Positions 1 to 4,253 of a stretch of 6,808 nucleotides of DNA are shown one piece after another. This DNA is from an uncultured Bacteroidales bacterium (lineage in GTDB: Bacteria; Bacteroidota; Bacteroidia; Bacteroidales; UBA4417). Under the pieces are notes generated by a model. It saw nothing but the letters and a program-made list of their open reading frames with translations, did no database searches and had not been told where the DNA came from. The stretch is taken from NCBI GenBank assembly GCA_937965665.1, contig CALCJE010000047.1:1-6808 (forward strand), in the 5' to 3' direction. Positions within the stretch are counted from its first letter, which is position 1; each line of letters starts with the position of its first letter. The position numbers and the translations under genes were made by a program.

Positions 1-267
1 CGCGCGCTTGCAGCGCGTGCGCTACAACGATTTTTAGCAGCCGGAAAACAGCTGAAACGAATTAAAAAGTATAAAGTCTGGCAAGATGGCAACCAGGCTA
101 AACTGATTTATAGTAATAAGTTTCTGATGGAAAAACTCAATTATATACACAACAATCCTGTTGAATATGGATTATGTAATGTACCTTGGGAATATAAATT
201 TAGTTCGGCAACTAATTATGTCGATAAACCATCATTAATAAATGTAAGTTTGTTAAGTTTGTGGTGA
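1..267 (+). pseudogene. C-terminal remnant of a REP-associated tyrosine transposase (RAYT, Y1_Tnp family), copy 1
   Basis: The frame is open from base 1 to the TGA at 265-267. From about base 25 it reads RFLAAGKQLKRIKKYKVWQD and continues with the helix LNYIHNNPVEYGL and a WEYKFSSATNY tail, typical of the C-terminal half of Bacteroidota RAYT proteins. The Tyr of YIHNNP (142-144) is the presumed catalytic residue of the family. Full-length relatives are roughly 180 residues or more and carry an HUH (His-x-His) metal site in the N-terminal half; that half is absent, and the sequence runs directly from the left REP-like palindrome into the C-terminal region. The first 22 bases are palindrome and not real coding sequence. 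No start codon precedes the fragment in the window. It should have no transposase activity of its own, though it could be mobilised in trans by a complete RAYT. Confidence 0.82.
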
Positions 268-273
268 AGCAGG

Positions 274-300
274 GCGCACGCGCTGCAAGCGCGCGCGAGC
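274..300. repeat. Right REP-like palindrome of mini-element copy 1
   Basis: This 27-base GC-rich segment is the reverse complement of the left end (1-22 here, 963-987 in copy 2) except for one extra GC dinucleotide. It can fold on itself through AGCGCG/CGCGCT-type pairing around a short GCA loop. It stands out sharply against the AT-rich flanks. Paired inverted REPs around a RAYT gene are the known layout of REPtron/BIME elements. Confidence 0.8.
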
Positions 301-304
301 AAGG

Positions 305-460
305 GTTGCCAACAGCAAGAAATTAGTTGAAGGGGGGTCTTTTATTAACGATTTAGTGACATTTTCTGTGACAGCCTCAAGTCCTTTTGGATTAGTTTCA
401 ACAATATTCGATGCCTTATCAACTACGGAAAATATGAAAGAAGAAGTTGGGGGAAAATAA
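305..460 (+). pseudogene. 3' fragment of an unidentified gene, cut by the mini-element
   Basis: Immediately after the repeat, a frame reads RVANSKKLVEGG, then a hydrophobic stretch (FINDLVTFSVTASSPFGLVS), and ends MKEEVGGK at TAA 458-460. It has no plausible start codon of its own: upstream it runs into the repeat and meets TAA at 254-256. It therefore looks like the C-terminal 50 or so residues of a longer protein whose front part is lost or lies elsewhere. I do not recognise the family. The stop is 3 bases before the ATG of the membrane-protein gene at 464, so the two were probably co-transcribed. Such tight pairing with a small downstream gene is common for polymorphic toxin tips and their immunity genes, but nothing in the short sequence proves a toxin. 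Confidence 0.5.
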
Positions 461-463
461 AAA

Positions 464-949
464 ATGAACAAAAAAATAAAAATTAAATCAGGAATTGAAT
501 TCCAATATTTTATGATCGTGCTTTTTTTTATTTATATACTATACTCCATACTTTCAATATTTATCTCATCAACTCTATTTTCCATGATCACTATCTATAT
601 ATTAATTTTTTTATTAATCTATATTGCGTTATGTTTACTTGTAAATCAATATAGGTTTTATGATGATAGATTTGAAATTACTTATTTCTTTAGGGTTGTA
701 AATCGGAGTTATACACATTCTTATGATGATATAGATGTTGTTAAATACTTTCATTTTATGAGTACACGTAGCATTCCAACCATCCAGATTCTGCTTAGAA
801 AGTATAAATATAAAACTACATTGCCGTTTAATTCATTTCCAGTTTACACTTTTAAGAAGAGAGTTACTATTTTAAAGTTTTTAAAAGGCAAAGGACTCAA
901 AATTGAGATACATTCAGACCATGAAAAGGATCAAGATATTCTTGAATGA
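464..949 (+). CDS. Small two-helix membrane protein of unknown function, possible immunity protein
   Basis: A 161-residue protein with a basic N-terminus (MNKKIKIK), two closely spaced hydrophobic segments at about residues 14-35 and 39-60 forming a helical hairpin, and a soluble, probably cytoplasmic domain of about 100 residues. That domain (RFYDDRFEITYFFR, then SYDDIDVVKYFH and PTIQILLRKYK) has the alternating pattern of a small beta-rich domain and resembles the layout of bacterial PH-like (bPH) membrane proteins; this is resemblance, not a firm family match. The coding sequence is very AT-rich, unlike the right half of the window, which suggests foreign origin. The ATG lies 3 bases after the stop of the upstream gene fragment, behind a purine-rich GAAGTTGGGGG stretch. 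The GC-rich edge of the second mini-element starts one base after its stop codon. An orphan immunity protein of a lost toxin is the most attractive guess. Confidence 0.75.
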   Translation: MNKKIKIKSGIEFQYFMIVLFFIYILYSILSIFISSTLFSMITIYILIFLLIYIALCLLVNQYRFYDDRFEITYFFRVVNRSYTHSYDDIDVVKYFHFMSTRSIPTIQILLRKYKYKTTLPFNSFPVYTFKKRVTILKFLKGKGLKIEIHSDHEKDQDILE

Positions 950-962
950 TGCCCCGGCCCCG

Positions 963-987
963 GCTCGCGCGCTTGCAGCGCGTGCGC
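963..987. repeat. Left REP-like palindrome of mini-element copy 2
   Basis: A 25-base GC-rich segment with its own hairpin (CGCGCT, loop TGC, AGCGCG, extended by a G-T and a C-G pair). It is the inverted counterpart of 1239-1265 apart from one missing GC dinucleotide. Reading the minus strand, GTAG sits at its foot, as in classical REP sequences bound by RAYT transposases. Confidence 0.8.
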
Positions 988-1232
988 TACAACGATTTTT
1001 AGCAGCCGGAAAACAGCTGAAACGAATTAAAAAGTATAAAGTCTGGCAAGATGGCAACCAGGCTAAACTGATTTATAGTAATAAGTTTCTGATGGAAAAA
1101 CTCAATTATATACACAACAATCCTGTTGAATATGGATTATGTAATGTACCTTGGGAATATAAATTTAGTTCGGCAACTAATTATGTCGATAAACCATCAT
1201 TAATAAATGTAAGTTTGTTGAGTTTGTGGTGA
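966..1232 (+). pseudogene. C-terminal remnant of a RAYT transposase, copy 2
   Basis: The same protein fragment as at 1-267, ending at TGA 1230-1232. Homology to RAYTs begins at about base 993 (RFLAAGKQLKRIK) and includes KYKVWQDGN and LNYIHNNPV; the presumed catalytic Tyr codon is 1107-1109. The frame can be extended upstream to an ATG at 903, but that part reads the end of the membrane-protein gene and the GC-rich palindrome in another frame, so it is not a real N-terminus. The HUH half is missing exactly as in copy 1, meaning the deletion happened before the unit was copied. Confidence 0.82.
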
Positions 1233-1238
1233 AGCAGG

Positions 1239-1265
1239 GCGCACGCGCTGCAAGCGCGCGCGAGC
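1239..1265. repeat. Right REP-like palindrome of mini-element copy 2
   Basis: Identical to 274-300 and inverted relative to 963-987, with one additional GC. It is followed by AAGGG shared with copy 1, then by a short local duplication (CAAGGG CAAGGG at 1265-1276) found only here. Confidence 0.8.
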
Positions 1266-1271
1266 AAGGGC

Positions 1272-1400
1272 AAGGGTGATATTAATTATGTGTGGGTATT
1301 TGGATTGAATTTTACAGATGAAAAAGGAATTCATTTTCCTTATGCACCGCCTGAGTATACGTTGCAAATGGTTATAAAAGCAATTAACTCAACAAAGTAG
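1272..1400 (+). pseudogene. 3' fragment of a second unidentified gene behind the mini-element
   Basis: Directly after copy 2 a frame reads KGDINYVWVFGLNF, then TDEKGIHFPYAPPEY, and ends VIKAINSTK at TAG 1398-1400. It has no start codon between the RAYT TGA (1230-1232, same frame) and the fragment, so it can only be the C-terminal 43 or so residues of a longer protein. The composition is AT-rich like its neighbours. I do not recognise the family. The stop lies 7 bases before the ATG of the next gene, again the arrangement 'element, orphan C-terminus, small intact gene' seen around 305-949. Confidence 0.5.
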
Positions 1401-1407
1401 TAACGAT

Positions 1408-2097
1408 ATGATAATAATAGCCATTGTGTTAATAACATTGTCATTATGTTGTTGCACAACAAGTGTAAAGATTGTTGGCAAATATGCTTCTACGGCAACA
1501 CCTAATTGTTTTGAGTTTAAAGATGATTCAACATATATTTATGAATTTAGAAAATTTCATGTGTATGAATATTCTACAGGGTCTTGGTGTAAGATTAAAA
1601 ACAATAGAATTGAAATAAATAGTACTATTAAAAATACTATTGTTCCATTAAAAACATCAGAACAATGGAATGGCAATTTGAATAAGAGCGGATTGTCTAT
1701 TGTGTTGAGACAACCAACTGGGATGCACTTAAAAGATTATAAATGTGAAATTTATATCAATGACAATTTCTACGATATAAAAAGGTGTGATTCACTTTCA
1801 TTTGTTCAATTAAATACATCTTTATATAGTGTTTATCTTAAATTTTTCAAGGATCCAGTAGTTGTTACTTCAGATATAATTTATTTACCAATTATTACTG
1901 AAAAATATAAAGTTAAAAGCAATAGTGTTGTCAACTTAGTAATTGAGGTGTCAATTAACGATTCTCTTTTTTCATATAAAACATTTAATAATGAAGTAAT
2001 TAAGATAAATAATGGTGGTATTAAATACTATTATAATAGGAAATGGCAACAAATATCTAAAGTATCGAATGATTCAAAAATATTTATTGGTTTTTAA
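1408..2097 (+). CDS. Hypothetical secreted or lipoprotein, 229 aa, possible immunity protein
   Basis: The N-terminus MIIIAIVLITLSLCCCTT is a hydrophobic stretch followed by three Cys (residues 14-16), which suggests a lipoprotein signal. However, there is no positive charge after Met and the residue before the Cys is Leu rather than Ala, Gly or Ser, so lipidation is uncertain. The rest is rich in Asn, Lys, Ile and Tyr with alternating hydrophobic residues (for example GKYASTATPNCFEFKDDSTY, and later FYDIKRCDSLSFV), as in beta-sandwich or lipocalin-like small proteins. An opening like KIVGKYASTATPNCFEFKDD is reminiscent of short lipoproteins whose first strand carries G-x-Y, but I assign no family. 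The codons are strongly AT-rich. It starts 7 bases after the stop of a truncated gene with no clear Shine-Dalgarno. An immunity or adaptor lipoprotein is one possible role. Confidence 0.68.
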   Translation: MIIIAIVLITLSLCCCTTSVKIVGKYASTATPNCFEFKDDSTYIYEFRKFHVYEYSTGSWCKIKNNRIEINSTIKNTIVPLKTSEQWNGNLNKSGLSIVLRQPTGMHLKDYKCEIYINDNFYDIKRCDSLSFVQLNTSLYSVYLKFFKDPVVVTSDIIYLPIITEKYKVKSNSVVNLVIEVSINDSLFSYKTFNNEVIKINNGGIKYYYNRKWQQISKVSNDSKIFIGF

Positions 2098-2107
2098 TTT
2101 CTCAGGT

Positions 2108-2116
2108 AGGAGGAGG
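2108..2116 (+). promoter_or_regulatory. Strong Shine-Dalgarno (AGGAGGAGG)
   Basis: A purine block with a perfect AGGAGG lies 11 bases before the ATG at 2128. Such a strong site is unusual for Bacteroidota, whose genes mostly lack one, and none of the other genes here shows the like. It supports the tiny ORF behind it as a once real gene start. Confidence 0.55.
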
Positions 2117-2127
2117 CGATTAACAAA

Positions 2128-2199
2128 ATGCGTTCAGCAGTCTGTTTTGCCGTCTCTGTGCTATTTATACAGGCTTTGTCAACATGCAAGGTAGGTTAG
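2128..2199 (+). pseudogene. Lipoprotein signal-peptide stub, 23 codons, broken
   Basis: The ORF encodes MRSAVCFAVSVLFIQALST, then Cys20-Lys-Val-Gly and TAG. This is one Arg, a hydrophobic core and a Cys in lipobox position (LSTC), that is, a complete export signal with almost nothing to export. In the frame shifted by one base, the sequence stays open from 2195 (VSNEKLGNDNVWSNPPLSL) to TAA 2312-2314, so one extra base near 2191-2197 may have broken a slightly longer gene. Alternatively the body was lost when the AT-rich island formed. Composition is less AT-rich than the gene before it, so this may lie at or beyond the island border. Confidence 0.4.
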
Positions 2200-2393
2200 C
2201 AACGAGAAATTGGGAAACGATAACGTCTGGAGCAATCCCCCGCTGTCTTTAGTTTACTATAAATTAAAAATAGTACAAAAGCTATCCGTAGTCACAGACT
2301 ACGGATACCGATAAAATAGAATTCCACCAATTATTTCCTGTTATTTTTGTAAAATAGCCTGATTGTAAAGGCAATTTCTAAAAAAAACAAATG
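2200..2393. other. Intergenic, no intact gene; possible frameshifted remainder and a hairpin
   Basis: Apart from the frame open to 2314 described for the signal-peptide stub and the hairpin at 2283-2307, I see no gene, tRNA or recognised repeat here. The stretch separates the AT-rich accessory part from the minus-strand lipoprotein gene. Confidence 0.5.
2283..2307 (-). terminator. Perfect 11-bp hairpin, possible terminator of the 2394-2945 gene
   Basis: TATCCGTAGTC, loop ACA, GACTACGGATA form a perfect stem. On the minus strand the stem is followed by GCTTTTGT, a modest U-tract, which fits a terminator about 90 bases after the lipoprotein stop codon. On the plus strand no T-run follows. The very regular stem could instead be a dispersed palindromic repeat. 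Confidence 0.45.
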
Positions 2394-2945
2394 TTACTGA
2401 ATGGGGCTTATCGTAAGTTCGAGCCCGCTTTGCAACACCACTTCCATAGGTAACTCAGGGATTGTTCCATTTAAATTTCCATAAACGGTTAAAATAAAAG
2501 GATCCTTAATTATTGACAGAAGATCGGTATCTTTTACAATAAAATCGACGGTGCGATCGGTCGGATTAATTACCGGGGCCGAAGCAATTTCAACCGGAGA
2601 TCCGCCAACTGCTGCGATTTTAACCCGTGCTGAATTCAGCCAGTTGAGATTGGCCGTTTCTGGTGTTTCGATGGAGAACTTAAGTTTATACAGCGTAACG
2701 CGCTCCACAAATTTAGCGCTTGAACCTGCAATACTATCCACATTAATAGCATCGTATGGTTGCGAAAACAATTCAACCTCAGCTTTTAGCGATGATAATT
2801 TATCAATTTTATAGCGGCTGTCCGGAAGATCATATTTCACCTTAAAGGTGGTTGCTTCTTTCAGCTTTTCGCACGATTGAAGCAGGATAAGGGCTATTCC
2901 GACAACTACCGGAAGAATGAAGGTAATCCATGATTTTGCTTTCAT
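2394..2945 (-). CDS. Putative outer-membrane-anchored lipoprotein of unknown function, 183 aa
   Basis: The protein begins MKAKSW, followed by a hydrophobic segment and the lipobox LLQSC with Cys25, then EKLKEA. This is a convincing type II signal, so the mature protein is a membrane-anchored lipoprotein. The mature part (FKVKYDLPDSRYKIDK, and later RTVDFIVKDTDLLSIIKDPF) has the alternating pattern of a beta-sandwich and two short acidic segments; I know no family for it. I chose the ATG at 2945; an in-frame TTG two codons upstream is less likely. No clear Shine-Dalgarno is visible, as is usual in this phylum. It is transcribed away from the lipoprotein gene at 3359, with 413 bases between the starts. 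GC content is normal for the right part of the window, so it looks resident and not part of the island. Confidence 0.82.
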   Translation of the reverse strand: MKAKSWITFILPVVVGIALILLQSCEKLKEATTFKVKYDLPDSRYKIDKLSSLKAEVELFSQPYDAINVDSIAGSSAKFVERVTLYKLKFSIETPETANLNWLNSARVKIAAVGGSPVEIASAPVINPTDRTVDFIVKDTDLLSIIKDPFILTVYGNLNGTIPELPMEVVLQSGLELTISPIQ

Positions 2946-3027
2946 ACACAATGTTTTGAAGATTTAATCAGTTAAGCGGCGGGGTACACTAGCTGAAGAG
3001 AACTACATTTTTTAAAACGGAATGTTC

Positions 3028-3062
3028 GGCTATTTATGATGTGCACCTCATATTTAATAGCC
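3028..3062. promoter_or_regulatory. Imperfect palindrome, possible operator or RNA hairpin
   Basis: Outer arms GGCTATT/AATAGCC (7 bp) and inner arms TATGA/TCATA flank the centre GTG|CAC, with one T-C mismatch and a three-base bulge (TTT) on the right side. It lies 83 bases upstream of the ATG of the minus-strand lipoprotein gene and about 300 bases upstream of the plus-strand one. The mirrored centre would suit a dimeric regulator; a leader hairpin for the minus-strand gene is equally possible. Confidence 0.35.
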
Positions 3063-3277
3063 TATAAAAACATTAGTAACTGCAGGATGATACACATTTT
3101 CTTACATTAAACGCCTTGCCTGCTTACTTCGCGGCTGATACAATGAATGTTGTAATCTTAAAATCCTGATGAATTCTGTATTAACAGGAAGCCCATCAGT
3201 CACGACCTGCAAACTACACCCTCAAAGGCTTTTTAAAGGTCAATACTCATTTTTCAACCAGGTAATAAAAACATCAG

Positions 3278-3285
3278 TACTTTTG
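3278..3285 (+). promoter_or_regulatory. Candidate Bacteroidota -7 box (TACTTTTG) for the 3359 lipoprotein gene
   Basis: The octamer matches the Bacteroidota sigma-ABfr -7 consensus TAnnTTTG exactly. It would give a leader of roughly 65 bases before ATG 3359. The -33 side has only TTTTTC about 20 bases upstream instead of a clean TTG, so this is a moderate candidate. Confidence 0.4.
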
Positions 3286-3358
3286 ATCCCGGATACTAAT
3301 TCTGCCACAAGGCCGTTATTTTCCATGTCAACCATACAATCCATTAAAACACCACCTT

Positions 3359-4201
3359 ATGAAAGTGAGACAACTTATTCTGCCAGTTCTGCTCGTAGCC
3401 ACCTGCTTCAGTTTGATTACATCGTGTAATAAAAATGAGCCCACGCAGGATACCACAAAAGCCACTGCCGTTGATAACAGCAATATACTGGCTGAACGTA
3501 TGTTTAACGATGTAGGAAAATACACCTCGGGGGTGCTTACTGAAAATAAAAAAAGCACTTTAAAATCAATTGCTGCCGATGTGAGCCCGATCAGCAGCTG
3601 CCTGCGTATATATTTCGATTTTAATTCGTCGCCAAATAAACTGGTTCTTGATTTCGGCACTGAAAACTGTTTTTGCGAAGATGGATTGAACCGACGTGGA
3701 AAAATCCTGATCACCTACGATGCCGGGTATTCAGATTCACTGGCTACCCTGAACACTACTTTCGATGGGTATTATGTAAACAACAACCAGGTAACCGGTA
3801 GCAGAACGCTAAGCTATAAAGGTCACAACCAGGATAAAAACCCGAACTGGACTGTTACCATAAACGGGTCAATCATAATGGCAAATAATGGCGGAACCAT
3901 CACCTACCAGGCCACATATAACACAGCCATGGTTGAAGGGGAAAGCACCATGGATTATAAAGACAATGTTTTTGCGACCACCGGCTCTGCATCAGGTACA
4001 ACTCCTGCCGGGCAGGCTTTTACTGCACTGGTTACAACGCCGCTTATCAGCAATATGAAATGCAACAACTTTGTGAAAGGTGTTGTTGAACTAACACCCG
4101 CCGGTGAACCCAAACGTACGCTGAACTATGGCGAAGGAGATTGCGACAACAAGGCAAGTGTTACGGTAAATGGTATTACGTTTAACGTGAATCTGCCCTA
4201 G
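3359..4201 (+). CDS. Putative lipoprotein of unknown function, 280 aa
   Basis: The start MKVRQL with a hydrophobic core and the lipobox LITSC (Cys23, then NKNEP) is a clear lipoprotein signal; an acidic and Thr-rich linker follows to about residue 40. The mature domain from about residue 75 is rich in Thr, Asn, Gly and Tyr with alternating strands (IYFDFNSSPNKLVLDFG, TYDAGYSDSL, NWTVTINGSIIM), that is, an all-beta surface protein. Cys81, Cys104, Cys106, Cys235 and Cys262 could form disulfides; the pair NCFC and the late EGDCDN are the likeliest fixed points. Similar hypothetical lipoproteins are widespread in Bacteroidota, but I know no function. The gene is convergent with dxs, and the two share the hairpin terminator at 4221-4253. 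Confidence 0.85.
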   Translation: MKVRQLILPVLLVATCFSLITSCNKNEPTQDTTKATAVDNSNILAERMFNDVGKYTSGVLTENKKSTLKSIAADVSPISSCLRIYFDFNSSPNKLVLDFGTENCFCEDGLNRRGKILITYDAGYSDSLATLNTTFDGYYVNNNQVTGSRTLSYKGHNQDKNPNWTVTINGSIIMANNGGTITYQATYNTAMVEGESTMDYKDNVFATTGSASGTTPAGQAFTALVTTPLISNMKCNNFVKGVVELTPAGEPKRTLNYGEGDCDNKASVTVNGITFNVNLP

Positions 4202-4220
4202 CACAAAATGAAGCTATATA

Positions 4221-4253
4221 AAAAAAGCAGGATGCTGACATCCTGCTTTTTTT
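4221..4253. terminator. Bidirectional intrinsic terminator
   Basis: GCAGGATG (4227-4234), loop CTGA and CATCCTGC (4239-4246) form an 8-bp perfect stem, flanked by A6 on the left and T7 on the right, so a U-tract follows in both directions. It ends the lipoprotein gene on the plus strand (stop 20 bases before) and dxs on the minus strand. The T-run overlaps the dxs stop codon (4252-4254), a very compact convergent junction. Confidence 0.9.

Larger units (their letters stand above)
1..305 (+). repeat. Copy 1 of a 305-bp REP-bounded mini-element (left end cut by window edge)
   Basis: Bases 1-305 match 966-1270 with one visible mismatch (A at 255, G at 1220, a synonymous TTA/TTG Leu change). The unit starts with a GC-rich palindromic segment (1-22) and ends with its inverted counterpart (274-300), enclosing an AT-richer stretch that encodes a RAYT C-terminus. 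Identity begins at window base 1, so the true left border lies outside. After base 305 the two copies diverge at once. The near-identity in an otherwise decayed region suggests a recent duplication, transposition or gene conversion. Confidence 0.93.
951..1270 (+). mobile_element. Copy 2 of the REP-bounded mini-element (complete)
   Basis: Bases 966-1270 repeat 1-305. On the left the GC-rich edge continues outward to 951 with a tandem GCCCCG GCCCCG, so the element may be about 320 bases. The ends are inverted REP-like palindromes (963-987 and 1239-1265). At the left foot, on the minus strand, GTAG directly precedes the palindrome (CGTTGTAGCGC), the tetranucleotide that marks the 5' foot of REPs recognised by RAYTs. 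The right palindrome has no GTAG but GCAGG at the same place. No target-site duplication is visible. By layout this is an internally deleted REPtron: left REP, C-terminal RAYT segment, right REP. Confidence 0.75.
2946..3358. other. Divergent intergenic region, 413 bases
   Basis: It lies between two divergently transcribed lipoprotein genes and must hold both promoters. I see an imperfect palindrome at 3028-3062 and one TAnnTTTG-type box at 3278-3285 for the plus-strand gene. I could not find an equally good box for the minus-strand gene. No convincing ORF or RNA gene was seen. Confidence 0.55.

Noticed and set aside
253..471. Minus-strand ORF of 72 codons across the end of copy 1
   Set aside because: It reads antisense through the palindrome and the 305-460 fragment, has no recognisable features, and the plus-strand reading explains the region better.
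903..1232. A 109-codon ORF reading as a small intact RAYT-like protein
   Set aside because: Its first 20 or so codons come from the end of the neighbouring gene and the GC-rich palindrome in another frame; only the C-terminal segment has family character, so it is a fragment.
1..1270. CRISPR array or integron attC array
   Set aside because: Only two repeats of 305 bases with protein-coding content are present; there are no short regularly spaced repeats, no spacers of equal size, and no attC core sites that I can see.
2946..2951. TTG start two codons upstream of the minus-strand lipoprotein
   Set aside because: The ATG at 2945 gives the standard MK start and an ideal distance to the lipobox; TTG starts are rarer.
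3328..3714. Minus-strand ORF of 128 codons
   Set aside because: It overlaps the start of the clear lipoprotein gene at 3359 and the candidate leader and shows no motif.
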